From: Bimastos eiseni
Taxonomy: Eukaryota; Annelida; Clitellata; Crassiclitellata; Lumbricidae
DNA length: 64,000 nucleotides
Assembly (NCBI GenBank): GCA_959347315.1
Contig: OY365822.1
Coordinates: 12,377,601 to 12,441,600, forward strand
Reading direction: 5' to 3'
The notes under the pieces are model-generated. The model ran no database searches, was not told the DNA's origin, and was given only the letters and a program-made list of their open reading frames with translations. Positions 1-12,680 of this stretch are shown here, one piece after another. How positions within the stretch are numbered: position 1 is the stretch's first letter; the number at the start of each line of letters is the position of its first letter. Both the position numbers and the translations under genes were made by a program.

Positions 1-188
1 GCCTAAATCTATCATAGCAACTACGTATGTTTGCACGTACAAGCTTCTACGTGTCCTTTATCCTAATGTATATGTGTGTGCAATTGTGCAATATATAGTT
101 TTGATAGTATATATACATACATAGTATAAATATATATATACATGCATACTAGTATATATATATATATATACATAGTATATATACATAG

Positions 189-228
<40 letters not shown>

Positions 229-547
229 TAATATAAATACATATATATACTTGTACATGGATGAATGTATACATTATCGTATTAATTACTCTTGGTCATC
301 GAAACCGCAAACATCGGCGTCACGCAGTTCCTTTCAAGTCTTTGATCTATGCCGTCAAGGAAGAGACCGATGGATTTTTCCAGACGAGACGTCGGCAATC
401 GACATGTAAGGCGCTCAGGTCTTTTATAGAGAACGGCTGCTGCAGGTGCAAATGCAGCAGATTGATTAATTTCTTAATTAATATTCTATTAATAATTATA
501 TACTTTATGCAATACGAGAACTGACAAACCAGTATATATACGTATAT

Positions 548-568
548 ATGATGATGATAATGACAACG

Positions 569-602
<34 letters not shown>

Positions 603-603
603 C

Positions 604-657
<54 letters not shown>

Positions 658-735
658 AATGATGATGGTGATGACGACGATGATGATCATTACGACGACG
701 TTGATGATGATGATGGTATATATAATAATATATAT
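548..735. repeat. GAT/GAC trinucleotide microsatellite
   Basis: The run of gat units is interspersed with gac. It creates long spurious frames of Met/Thr and of Ile/Val on opposite strands. It is flanked by TA dinucleotide repeats. Confidence 0.95.
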
Positions 736-1474
736 ATAAATATATATATATAAAATTACATACATATTACCATGATGAACATTCGGTGGTTAACATCAGA
801 TGATGATGATGATGATGATGATAAGGGCTATTGCGAGAATGATGAGAAGTAGGAGAAAGAAAAGAGAGGGGGATCACTATCATCATTAAGATGATTGCAG
901 TAATTATGATGAAGTTCACACTGTCACTGACGAGAGTATCGATGATAATGGTGTTATTACTTGAAATTTTTGCATTGTTGTTACTGACTTTGTTACTGGT
1001 GATAATGATCTTATTACTACACTGCTTTGCTTTGTTCTATAATTCTTTGTTTTTCTAGACACGTTCGCCAACGACTAGGCCTATGCCATTGGCGACTTTT
1101 CCATCAATTTGGTCATTTTTCCACGAGACTCAAATTGTTTTTCTTTCACGAGACCGTGCACAATTTGAACCAGAGACTAGTACTTTTGACTGATTATAAG
1201 AGGCGCTATGTAATTTAAAAAGCAAAGATGAATTACATTCAGAGTTTGCCACTAATATTTCATAGAAATATTAGTAAAGGATTGTGAGTCGAGTTGGAGT
1301 GTATAGGCTGGTCTCAATAACCGAGGTCCGAGGAAGTGGCAGGCGCTTAAGGTTAAATATTAGTAAAGTTATCTGTATCATATTATCTCTGTCTCTCTAT
1401 CTGTCCATCTGTTGTTTTCCGTGTGTGGGATCTACAAAAGTTTGTGCCTAAGCATGTGATGACGTTGTAACTTC

Positions 1475-1780
1475 TACTTGATTTTCATTGGACACGAGAA
1501 TTGCAAATAATTTATGATAATAAAGTTGCGCTTGATTTTCATTGGACGATTCTCATTGGACACCAGAATTGTGAATGTGATGCTGAATTTGTGCTTAATT
1601 TTTACTGTAAACCATATTGATTCATAACGTATGTGCTTAATTCTCATTGGATACCATGTTAATACATAGTGTTTGTACTTAATTTTCATTGGATACCATG
1701 TTAATACATAACGTGTGTGCTTAATTTTCATTGGACACCATATTATTACATAACGATTGTGCTTAATTTTCATTGGACAG
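1475..1780. repeat. tandem repeat of about 46 bp next to the stomatin exon
   Basis: Six or so diverged copies of a unit containing ttaattttcattggacacc and an aatacataacgt-like part run up to the acceptor of exon 1781. The last copy supplies the polypyrimidine-like tract and the CAG of the acceptor itself. Confidence 0.85.
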
Positions 1781-4700
1781 CCGACGAATCCACCAAATCG
1801 AACCTTGCCTGTTGTGGTTGGCTGTTGACCGCATTCTCGTGGCTCCTCGTCGCTCTTACCTTTCCGCTGTCTCTCTGCATCTGCATGAAGGTATTCACCG
1901 TTTATTTAGCGCTATGCCAAACGGTAAAAGATTACTCTATAACCTTAACGACTATAAACTTAACGTCTGCAATTATGCAAATATTCAAGTATGCCAGTAT
2001 GTATGTATGCAGTGTTCTGATTGGGATCAATTGGTACCCACAGATATGTACGCGTTTGTATACCGTATGTATAATTATGCAAATATTCAAGTATGCCAAT
2101 ATGTATATATGCAGTGTTCTGATGTATGAATGGATGTATGAAGGATTGATGGGTGGATGAACGGATTGATTGATTGATGAATGGATGGATGGATGGATGG
2201 ATGGATAGATGAATGGGTGGATGGATGGATGGATGGATGGATGGATGTATTAGCCAAAGTATCAGGACGAAGAAGTACTACTTGAAGATTGCCTCTCTTC
2301 AGCACATGCCAGGTTCTGTCTGAGCGATTATACCCTGATAAACGTGAGTCAACAATTATGTTGGGTCACCCGAGCGACTCAGATATTTTGATTCTCGTCC
2401 TAATGTTGACCCTTTTGACAATGATGTTCCTTATCAAAAATTGTCTAAACACTTTGGGTGACACAAGACTGCAATCTCACATTCCAATCATACATTAAAA
2501 AAACCTCTGCAGATCTATCTTAACAGAACATTACCTCACATGGGGTGAATTGTCACCGAAGGGTTATAGTTAAATTCTTCGTAAAAAGTTCTTCGCAAAA
2601 CAGTTATACGTAAGCAATTCTTCGTAAAGCATTTATTCGTATGTAGCAATTCTTCCTGCCGAAAGTTCTTCGCAAATGTCTACAAATGACATTAACCCTA
2701 ACTCTGACCCTAACCGACCCTCACGATGCCCAACGGGTCGTTTTGTGTGGCAAAGTGGCTGATCGGTTAGAGCGGTCGGCCCGTAACACTCAGTGTGCGC
2801 TGAGGGAGCGGGTTCGACCCTCGTCCTAGGCGTCAGTCGCTGTGTAGGGACCTTGAGCAAGTCCTTTGCACACAATTGCTCTGCAGTACAACAGTTACTG
2901 CAATTCGGCCGTCGAAGCGTGTGCAGTTCTGAGCAAAAGATGTTGGAAGAAGGGCGATATAAAATTTCAAGAATTTCACTCCGAAGGACACTCTGGTACA
3001 GAGTCAAAAGTATGCCGGGGTAGAGCCAACGAAACATTTCATTCGGTCAATTGCGCTTTACAAAGTATTGTGTCCCGAACAACTGTTTACGAACAAGACA
3101 TCGGTCACCTACCAAAGACAGGTCACAGATCATGCCTGCTACCGTGTCTGCTCTCGCCTCGATAATGCCAACTCTGTGTTTGCTGGCATATCATATCTTG
3201 AAATCAACAAGCTTCAACACATCTCTCACTCATAGTTCCGCGCGTATCTTATCGTTCTAACTCCGTAATTCTGTTCTCTCAGTTGCATTAACTTCCTGTT
3301 GAATTCAGAATGAGATGTAGGCGTTGGCCTACGTGTACACGTTCAGTCATACCTGCCTACCTTCAACCACCCTTACACCACCATCTTGGACTTCTTGGTT
3401 GAGCCTCGCTGTCACTTGATCCCACAAAACACACGGGACTAAAGTTCTTATAGGAATTTTGCCGCCTTTGACGGGGGCAACGCGCGACTCGTACGAGACC
3501 ATTGATCTTTTCCAGCGTTTGTTGACCGTGTCGTTTAGGCGTTCTTTTGATATGAGCAGCACGTTGTGAACGATACCTTTAACAAAGCTTTTGTTTCTTA
3601 GAGCCTGGTGGATTCTTTCTATCTTTGAAAAGAAACAGTCATAATGAATATAAGAATAAATGGATGGTTGGATGGAGGTGAAACGTTTTTATCGTTGAAT
3701 GTAACACATAAGGTTTTACTTTGATCGTGACAGGTGGTGCAGGAGTACGAGCGGGCCGTCATTTTCAGACTGGGCAGACTCGTCTCAGGTGGTGCTAGGG
3801 GCCCTGGTGAGTATAATCTCTCATTTGCCCCGTTGTTCCTCCCAAGATAGCTGGTAAACGATTTTAAAATGTGTTATTCATTTAAAGTCTCACTGCGATT
3901 GTTAAAGAAATACTTTTTGGTACTGTTCAGAATTAATCCCTCATTTGCCCCGTGGATACTCCTAATATAGTTGGCAAACGATTTTGAAATGTGTTTTTCA
4001 TTTAAAATCTCACTGCGACTGTTAGAGAAATACTTTTGGTAATAACTTGAAATCATAGAAATTTCAAACGAAAACGTACAGGCGTGTGCTGTTCAGAATT
4101 GTTGCTAATCAGGCCTCTCTGTCTGCTCGTTTCAGGCATCTTCTTCATCCTGCCTTGCATTGATACCTACACCAAAGTTGACCTCCGAACCGTCACCTTC
4201 GATGTGCCTCCTCAGGAGGTAATTGGCGAATTCGGGCGCCGCATAAATGTTCAATCGCATTTCGTTAGATACACTGTAACTGCGTTTGCCAGCAAAGCGC
4301 TGGATACACATTGAAAACTCGGTGTTTCTTTCCCTGTATACGTTTTTATGTGCGCCTGACCTGTCTATTATATCGCCTATTTGTAAGTCCGTATTACGAT
4401 AGCTCTATGCTCGTCTTAGGCATTAGAACCTGACACTGCATACAAGGTTTATAATAAAAGCAATACTGGGCAACGAAGATCTTGTTTCAAGAACTGTAAA
4501 TTGTAATTGTAAATTGTAAAATTGTAAATTTTAATTGTAAATGAACATTCTTGAAGCGCCGCTCGAATCAGCGGCGCTCCTGATCCAAGTCGGCAACTGT
4601 AGGTAGTAAATAAGGTCGTCATGCGCTTCCGAGACTGAAGAGCGGAGAGAACGAGGGACTTCGCCTTAAGGGAAGGGAAGACTTTTCTAACTGGGTTGGT

Positions 4701-7700
4701 TTACATAAGCAAAACTCCTTGTTTGGGCCGTAGCAGTGCGCATACGGGGGACCAGCAATGATCCTCGTACAGATGAACGGAGAGAAGCCCTTAGGGAATG
4801 AAGGACACTCTGGTACAGAGAGCCAAAAGGCATGCCGAAGTAGAGACAACAAGACAGTTTCGCGTCAAAGAAAGAATTGTAAAGTGTATGCTTTGACAAC
4901 ACTCTGGGGTATAGCTTATTAGTTTTCCTCAACTAATTATTATGCTCTTGTAGTATTTTAGCAGCGTCCAGATAGGGAGGTCCGGAGGCAAATGCCTCCA
5001 ATATCAGAAATATTGGGAAACATTTTTTCCATCTTATATAGGGGAAATATCTTGCCTTCCTGGCATTTGGAACCGGAGGTTTCCCTCTATCACTCGGGGG
5101 ATAGACGCCCCTGGATGTAGTCATTTCTAACGGCGCTACCGCCGATATTGATAGCATCCAACCTTGGATGATCTTAAGTCTCTACCAGCACAATTATCCC
5201 TAAGAAACATAATGATACCAATGATGGGTTAAACTTCTTGGATAATGTTAATAAGCCAATGCTATTAGTTGTTGCTCATTCATATTGCGCCTGTTTATTC
5301 TAAACCTGTAGCACATGTCATTACTATATTTCACGTCATAAGTAGCTCGTCTTTTTTCAATTGTCTTGGCTGGGAGCTCTCCTGAATAGGTTTTCATAAG
5401 ACTTAAGGGACGCTATGTAAATTGCCAGAATGAATGTGTATGATCAATATGCTTCGTGCATGATGATTCGCATGTTTCGTAGGTGTTGAGTAAGGACAGC
5501 GTGACCGTCTCAGTGGATGCTGTCGTCTACTATCGAGTCAGCAACGCCACTGTGTCCGTAGCCAACGTTGAGAATGCACATCACTCGACACGCCTTCTTG
5601 CCCAAACGACCCTTCGCAACGTTCTCGGAACGAGGAACCTCTCCGAAATCCTCTCCGAGAGAGAGTCCATCGCCAGCGCCATGCAAGTACGTCACCCGCA
5701 GTCCTACTGCTATTGAGATAGATGTAGGACTGTATGCAGGAGGGCTCGAACTGTGCACGTTAATACAAATTGTCCGATATGTATCGAGCATAATCATATT
5801 ATTATAATTATTTGATCGTATTATCGGTTCAACCGATCACTAGTTCAATCGCATCAGAAATTATAGCAGGCGTTCGGTCGGTCACTACAAGGCTTGCGTC
5901 CGTTCGTACATCCATCATTAGTTTTCAGCAACTGATAATAAAATACTCTTGCATACTCTCTTGGTGTACAGACTAACAGCATTGACATCGGTATTCATAT
6001 CATATATACATGTGTATCCATTTATCCGTCAATCCATCCATCCATCCAGCCAGCCAGCAATCCATCCATCCATCAATTCATACAATGCATCCATCCATCC
6101 ATCCATCCATTCATTCATCCATCCATCCATCCAACCATCCATCCATCCCTCGATTCATTCATCAATTCATCCAATCCATCCATCTAATCCATACATCCAT
6201 CCATCCATCCAATGCATCTTTCCATCCATCCTTCCATCCATCTATCCCATCTATCCATCCAATGCATCCATCCATCTATCAATTCATCCATCCATCCAAT
6301 GCATCCATCCATCCATCAATTCATCCATCCATCCAATCACCCAACCATCCATTCATTCATCCATCCATCCATATTGCACATATACAAACATACATCTAAA
6401 TTCATCTATGATCTATCAATCCCTCTGCCAATCAACCAACCATTCACTCCAACCAATCTAATCAATAGTATCAGCTGACGATGATATAATTGTACTTTCA
6501 GGAATCGCTTGACGTGGCTACTGAGAGCTGGGGAATCATGGTGGAGAGGGTTGAGATGTGAGTAGGTCTAGTGCCTGGTGTACTTCTGCTACGTTTACAT
6601 TGTCATTGAAATTCATACCAACGATGTATTTAGCTGAATTTACCCTTATATTAATCCAGTGAATTTACCCCAGTGAATTTACACTTATCTTTTTCCAGTG
6701 AATTAACCCGTCTCTTTTTCAGTGAATTTGCCCTTCTCCTTTTCCAGTTAATTTACCCTTCTCCTTTTCCAGTTAATTTACCCTTCTCCTTTTCCAGTGC
6801 ATTTGCCCTTCTCTGTTTCCAGTGAATTTATCGGATGAGATCCGTCACCACCGCTGCCCTTAAAGGGCGCCACACCACTTAAGGTCCCCGTGTGTTTTGA
6901 CCGCGAATAGCCCGTGATTGAAATCTCAGAAAACCAGCATGGGGTGGCGAATAGTTTAAATTATCTCTAATAAACTTAAAGATATTATTATTCAGGATTA
7001 ATTCTTTATGGGCAGTGCAAATACAAACCGACGTATCACTTGCAATAACTTATTTATATTGCGCCTCTATATCTTCGAAATCTGGACACGGATGACGACT
7101 CTGGCGACAACTCCATGAGTGCTTGTATGCACGTGTGTATGTATATATAATTATATATATATAATTATATATATATATACATGTGCTAATTATCGTACAT
7201 GTGTATAGCAGGGATCTCTGTGTATGTATTCACGCGTGCATGCATGTGCATATGAATGTATGTGCGTATGCTTGTTTGTATCCATTCTTGAAAGTATGCA
7301 CACTGCTGCATCGCTTTTCGGCCTGGTCCTTCAACTATCAATCCACTGATGTTTTTAATATTATAATTACATTGCTATAGGCTATATAGAAGTCATTTGA
7401 TTTCAATACCTAATACTTCAATATGACTTATCCAGCCATCCATCCATCCAATGCATCCATCCATCCATCCAGGAGATGCATCTCCTGTTTTGGTAAATCG
7501 CCTGAATTGCCTCAAGTTGATAGCCTACTGCTTGCACCTGAAATTCTCTGCTGGTGCAATATATTTGATATAGCGCTATATATCTTCGGTGTAACACGTT
7601 CGTTGGTTTTTTTTTCTTCAGCAAAGACGTTCGTCTGCCCGTTCAGCTGCAGCGAGCAATGGCGGCAGAAGCAGAGGCCGACAGAGAAGCCAGGGCTAAG

Positions 7701-8887
7701 GTATGCTAGCGATACATAAGGCTGTACCTACCCATCTCGTTATCACACTAAAAGGGATATGAGGTATTGTGGATTAGCTCATGCTGAAAGATTTTGAAAT
7801 GAGTGAGACATTCAGGGAAGAAACTATGATGATCGTGTCCCTTAGTTGGCGTTACGCCTCACCATTAGGCCTATCTTACAACCATTACTCCTATCTAAAC
7901 ACCTTCGTTCATTCATTCGAGAAATTTGCAAAGCGCTCCTTCAAATATCTACTCAGAGGCGTCCCCCACCCAGCCCTAGCGGAAAAGGACAATCTGTAGA
8001 TCCGTAGGTTGCGTACAGTCACAACTCCTGATGGAACCCATTACAATTTCTGTTTGGCACGGTGGTCGTTGGTTAGAGCGGTCGGCCCGTAACGATCAGT
8101 GCGCGATGAGTGAACGGATTCGACCCTCGTCCGAGGCGTCAGTCACTGTGTAGGGACCTTGAGCAAGTCCTTCGCGCACAATTGCTCTTCAGTACAACTA
8201 CAATTGCGCCGTCGAGGCGTGTGCATGCACTTCCGAGCAAAAAATTTTAGAAGAAGGGTGATATCAAATTTCAAAAATTTCAGTTTTAATCAGTTGGACC
8301 AACGGCAGAAAATGGGCGATGCTTGATAATACAGAGTCACGTGGCAATTTTTACACCAAAGCAGTGATCACGATCTCACACCTTGAGAAAGTAAAAATTA
8401 AGGAACATGTACCTAAGCAGTATTGTTGCCCAACAATGTCAGTACTGTCTCTTGAGTGTCCACTGATTTTTCTAACCACGTAACCCTTGATAAGAATACA
8501 ATTTATTTTCCGGAAATGCGGTAAAGCCTATTGCAATGTCGAATATGAGGCAATTTCCCTAGCCAGAACCTCCGCTCCAAGAGATGATAATCCAAGTTTC
8601 AGTTAATCGATGCAACGATTTAAAATCAAACTAAATCAGCCAAAACATGTTAGACTTCAATTCTTATTGTGGTGTGTTTTTTACTGGTTGAATAGGTGAT
8701 CGCGGCCGAGGGGGAGCACAAGGCAGCCAGAGCCCTAAAGGAAGCGTCCGACACCATCAATCAATCGTCATCTGCGCTTCAGCTCCGATATCTTCAGACA
8801 CTGAGTAGTATCTCTGCCGAGAAGAACTCCACTATCATCTTCCCTCTGCCAATCGAGCTGCTGACACATTTCGTCCGGAAGTCCTAA
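1781..8887 (+). CDS. STOM: stomatin (band 7/SPFH membrane protein), 7 coding exons, N-terminal exon not found
   Basis: Coding exons read as 1781-1890, 3734-3806, 4136-4218, 5483-5686, 6502-6557, 7622-7700 and 8696-8887 (stop TAA). All have AG/GT borders and compatible phases. The first exon gives a CCGW motif and a hydrophobic hairpin with the TFPLS proline turn. The next gives [12 protein letters not shown], then the LPCID cysteine that is palmitoylated in stomatins, DVPPQE, and the SPFH core ([20 protein letters not shown]). The last exons give [29 protein letters not shown] and [12 protein letters not shown]. The joined protein matches animal stomatin without an internal gap. Stomatins are monotopic proteins on the inner face of the membrane that form oligomers and modulate ion channels and transporters. 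The short cytosolic N-terminus is missing: exon 1781 starts in the middle of a codon, so at least one upstream exon exists, in 1-1780 or before the window. The C-terminus is a few residues shorter than in vertebrates. Identity is firm. Confidence 0.95.
2155..2250. repeat. GGAT/GATT tetranucleotide microsatellite
   Basis: Uninterrupted ggat units with some gatt variants, in a stomatin intron. Confidence 0.95.
2744..2975 (+). mobile_element. tRNA-derived SINE, copy 1
   Basis: The 5' part resembles a tRNA with A-box-like (ggttagagcgg) and B-box-like (ggttcgaccct) words. It is followed by a conserved body (accttgagcaagtcctttgc, gcacacaattgctctgcagt) and a tail ending tgttggaagaagggcgat. It lies in a stomatin intron. 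Confidence 0.85.
3807..4055. repeat. tandem duplication of about 120 bp just after a stomatin donor
   Basis: The stretch starting with ctctcatttgccccg near 3815 recurs near 3935 with about 85 percent identity (shared words such as aaacgattttgaaatgtg and tctcactgcga). The duplication lies entirely in the intron after exon 3734-3806. Confidence 0.8.
6025..6375. repeat. ATCC tetranucleotide array
   Basis: About 350 bp of atcc units with periodic variants (aatgcatcc, attcatcc). It gives spurious Ile-His-Pro-Ser frames. A smaller run lies at 7433-7472. Confidence 0.95.
8053..8283 (+). mobile_element. tRNA-derived SINE, copy 2
   Basis: Same family as the element at 2744: tRNA-like head, the accttgagcaagtccttcgc body and a tail with gaagaagggtgatatcaaat. 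It lies in the stomatin intron before the last exon. Confidence 0.85.
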
Positions 8888-11010
8888 GGATGCTGGTAGA
8901 CAGTCGTCGAGCGACGCAGAAGCTTCAGATCTTCGATGGAGGATTTTGGATCGTTCGGAGGGAAGGAAGGAAGGTCGTGGAAGGTGGAGAAGTGGGAGGG
9001 TATAGCCGATGGTGGCTTTCAAACAACTGTTGGAGTGATATCCCAAGTAGTGAGTTGGACGCAGTTAAGTCAGTCCTAGAGGAGACTCTTTAGCAGCTGA
9101 GGCTTGAGCAAGGTGGTCTGTGAGGTTTGAGTGGTCGAGTTGGAAGGGATAGGTTTTGCTCTGTAGTTGTCAGTATGCAAATCCTACTGGATAAGATGCG
9201 ATCTAATAGACATTGGAAAGAGAAATTTCCTCCTCCATCTACTTTCTCCACTACCACCACCACCTTCCAGGTATCACCATTCACCGACCCCAGAACTAGA
9301 TCCAGATGGAACCCTCAGAACCATCTGGTTCCACCCTGCTTGGTTTGGGTCATTCATCCAGAAAATTTCCGCAAACAGTTTTCTGACAACACTGGCTCCT
9401 ACGACAGAGTCAACCACTTAACTCTTCTGTCGTCATGTCCACTAACTCCACTTTCCGAGGGTCGCCCATAGGGAACGTCCACAAACGGACTCATTACCGA
9501 CCCATACCTCCATATCCCGAGCAACAATCTTGTGTTTGTGATTCAACGTAATCTACAGAAGAGTACTAACTACTAACCGAATTAATTTCGTAGGACTAGC
9601 CCTACAACGGGGGCGGGACACTCTCCAGATCTGCTGCTGCAACCACCGAAGTCCACTGAGGATGCGAGGACGCAGTAGGCCTTCAGATGGTCCCATGTCA
9701 GATTGAAGCACGTGGTTGAGGCGCAGACCGTACTGTGCTACAATGATCGCAGGTTCCGTCTTCGCATCTCCTACATAATGTGCCTCCTCCTTCTCTCTGG
9801 TCGACTGGCGTCTTCACTTGACATCGTTGAACCCCTCTGAACGATTCAGGGCTCGTGAATAAATTGGTGCCCTGCAGTTCTATTTTTATCAGGGTTCTAT
9901 AAGGTTTGGAGATTACGATTGCGACTATCATAAGCCTACGAAACTTCTTATCCGGATTCATCTGTCCGCATTTCGATGACCCTCTCTGGTTCTCGTTAAC
10001 ACGTGACCATCTCCCATTCTCGCTGACATCCTTAACGGTTGAGCACTTACTCGGACAATGGATAAGTTCCAGTGAATAGACCACGTCCACAGAAACAATT
10101 TCCAGTCGATCTGGGAATTCCTGGATATGGAAGTACCAGATCGTACTCGGTATTATTAATTAGCACTTCTAATGCGCCCGTGTCAAATGTTAAGTGCGTA
10201 AATCGATGGCGCATCAAATCCACACCGCGATCCGGTCAACTCCAGGAGGTCAGTCCGGTAAAGTACATAGGCCCTACCTGTAATACCTGTAAAGTACATG
10301 TACATACCTGTAATCTTTCATTGCAATTAAAATGATATCGTCAAGTAGGTCCACAGTAGGCCTATATGAATTTTTTAAGACAGGAAAATAATAATTACGG
10401 ACAAAAACCACTATACAGTAGGCCAATGGTAATTGCTTAATATTTTCTATTATTAGATTCACCTGAGGTCTAAATTAATAACACTCCAGAAATAATAGCT
10501 TATATTCGTTTATTGGTGTTAAACTATATGCTTAATCTCTCTGGAAGAACATTTGGCCTGTGCTAGGAATCAAGCAGTAGGCTAACGACGGAGGAACCTG
10601 GAATATGATTCCTCATTAAGTGTAGTGATCTTTATTTTCATTACTACGTTTGTCATCAATTGATTGTAATTTCATCGTGACGGTCATTATTGTAATTGTA
10701 CCATACGTCTATTTATTTTACTGTAACTGTTATTGTGTTGCTGTCGGACGCTCTTGTATCGGTACAAGTTAATTGTTCTTTCAGCCGATTGGTCTCTTTT
10801 GATGTAAGGATATGTTTTAGTTTCTTGTCATCCGCTGAGAATATTATAGGCCTACAATGTCAGTTATCTGCTCAATTCCGTTGAAAACAAACAATCATAG
10901 CACTTATTTATTTTGAGCTTACACCTTTTTCAAAATTTTCTTGAGGTGCGTACCAGCATATTATATTTATAAACATATAATATTATGCTATATACAAATA
11001 ATACATTATA
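8888..11010. other. intergenic region after stomatin
   Basis: This presumably contains the stomatin 3' UTR. Open frames on both strands (for example minus 9698-10090, with a CRRCEDGTCDHC cysteine cluster) have no recognised homologue or supporting splice context. A CR1-like LINE tail lies near 9840-9905, and a repeat at 10285-10410 recurs at 15797-15930 in SSNA1 intron 2. Confidence 0.4.
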
Positions 11011-11733
11011 CAGGGCGAGCCAAAAAGTAACCCCCTCATGCGATTTTGTTAATATTTCGGCCAAAAATAGGAATCAGTAAATGAAATTATACACTGTCAA
11101 AACTAATTTATATTTCCATATAAATGACAAAATTGACTTAAATACTTCGAAAAGAACAAAGTTATATCAGTTTTATTCTGTACAACAACGGTTTTTTGCT
11201 TGTCAAAAAACATTTACGCTAGAAAAAAATTGCACAAAAAAACTGAATTAGCATGTGTGCAGAGCAATGTTGGAAAATTCCAGAATCTGCGACCAAAGCC
11301 AAAAACGATAAGAGAATTGAAGGTCGCACTAAAGTTGATAGGCCCCTATGGGAAGATTTGCCCCTGAAATCCATCAAAAAAGAGACTCATAATAATTATG
11401 TGAGTCTACTGATGGTGGACACGTTGAACACATATTGTAAAACAGTATGAAATTTGTTTTATAATAATTACTAAAGATATGACTTCGTAAAATCGCATTT
11501 TTTTTAACTTATTGCTGCGTTAAATGGGTTTTCACTATAAATAAACCGTGGTTGCACTCGTTAAAAGTGGTGTAGCCTTTGTTCTGTTTGCAATGTCTCA
11601 GTCAACTTAGGCAGTTATAGGTCCTATGCAAATATGAAATAGTTTTGCGCCTACAAAATTTCATTTGATAATTCTTACTCTTGGCCGAAATATTATCAAA
11701 AACACCATAGGGTGTTACCTTTGGCTCACCCTG
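11011..11733. mobile_element. mariner-type non-autonomous DNA transposon
   Basis: Terminal inverted repeats of nearly 60 bp start CAGGGCGAGCCAAAAAGTAA on the left and, on the reverse strand, CAGGGTGAGCCAAAGGTAAC on the right. Both run inwards to TAATATTTCGGCCAA. TA dinucleotides flank both ends (11009-11010 and 11734-11735), as expected of Tc1/mariner insertion. The 723-bp interior has no intact transposase; a 65-codon frame at 11253-11450 is not recognised. Confidence 0.85.
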
Positions 11734-11959
11734 TACATACACCAGGATCACTATCTACAGAATTATACAGATAAGCTGGAACAAAGGCCTACCTACAACT
11801 GGAAAAGTTTTCAATACTATACACAAGTATAGTATAGTATCTCGCAGCTCTCCATAAGCATAAATTATTCTTAACCAATAAATATATAACGCCTCAGACC
11901 TTCGAGTAGGCCTACTCATAATTTCGCAATAAATAAATAAATATATTATATATAATATC

Positions 11960-12475
11960 ATGCTACCAATTGCGTCAGCTCCTCACTGTTGCTCGCTCTC
12001 TAACTCCAGACGCCGCCGCTATAGCCCATGTTCACGCCTTCATCACAGCCCGACTAGATTACTGCTGCTCACTCCATGTTGGCCTTCCAGCTGGGCGATT
12101 GCGGTGCTTGGAGCAAGTCTGCTGCACGTCTTGTCGGACGCATTCCGAAATTTGCCATGTCTCCAGCGATATATGCTGGATGTGCTCCACTGACTCGATC
12201 TCCGTCGAACATACCGCTACGCTACAGCGAGTCTCGTACCGTGTCATTGCTTTGGTTTGGCTGTCCTTGCTGTGTCTCGCCCCTGCCATCTTCGCGATCT
12301 CTGCTACTCCACTTTAAGTGCAACGGGTCACAGCTCTACTGAGCGAGGCCTACAGTAACTAACTTATTATCCCATTTGCCCCTATAACTACTAAACAACA
12401 TCCTGCCTTCTCCGTGGTTGGCCACTAGCTCTGGAACACGATTATCCCGTTGGCGTTGCGGTTGTCGCCTATAGG
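11960..12475 (+). mobile_element. CR1/L2-like LINE fragment (C-terminal reverse transcriptase), frameshifted
   Basis: The translation gives RQLLTVARSLTPDAAAIAHV, FITARLDYCCSLHVGLPAG, then after a frameshift SAARLVGRIPKF, and near 12410 FSVVGPLALE-like residues. These are the typical end of a CR1/L2-type RT ORF. Frameshifts and stops show that it is dead. Confidence 0.8.
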
Positions 12476-12549
12476 GTGTGTGTGTAATAAGGTTATTTAA
12501 CGACGCATCCATGACATGGATGATATGCGTTGTCGCTTAGGCTGGTTGG

Positions 12550-12680
12550 TTGGTTGTTGCAGTTTAACGACACTGTGTGGTAACAAAGACCATTAGCGTC
12601 ACCCTCCTCCTTTATCCAGGCCTGGGACTGGCAGAGTACTACCAGAGGTGGAGTTTGTCGCCTAGGGTCCACTCAGGCTC
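12550..12680 (+). repeat. short interspersed repeat, TTTAACGACACTGT family
   Basis: A block with tttaacgacactgtg, ccctcctcctttatccaggc and gggactggca recurs at 13551-13660, about 21575-21640, and inverted at 19751-19865. It probably represents a SINE or MITE family. Confidence 0.65.

Larger units (their letters stand above)
1..1780. other. AT-rich region with microsatellites upstream of the first readable stomatin exon
   Basis: It contains TA/TATG microsatellites (about 85-250 and 715-760), a GAT/GAC trinucleotide array (548-720), a short GAT run (798-825) and a 46-bp tandem repeat just before the stomatin exon. A CpG-containing open stretch at 261-420 was considered as an exon but shows no recognisable protein. 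The missing stomatin first exon could lie here. Confidence 0.5.

Noticed and set aside
261..524. 87-codon frame considered as the missing stomatin first exon
   Set aside because: No similarity to stomatin N-termini, and no donor in a phase that clearly fits exon 1781. Kept only as a possibility in the region note.
505..765. Long Ile/Val and Met/Thr open frames
   Set aside because: They are translations of the GAT/GAC and TA microsatellites and not genes.
5949..6478. Open frames up to 170 codons rich in His-Pro-Ser-Ile
   Set aside because: They come from the ATCC tetranucleotide array; all three forward frames give the same kind of product.
9698..10090. Minus-strand 130-codon frame with a CxxC cluster
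   Set aside because: The short cysteine cluster alone is weak, there is no recognised homologue and no splice or promoter context. It is left unannotated as a gene.
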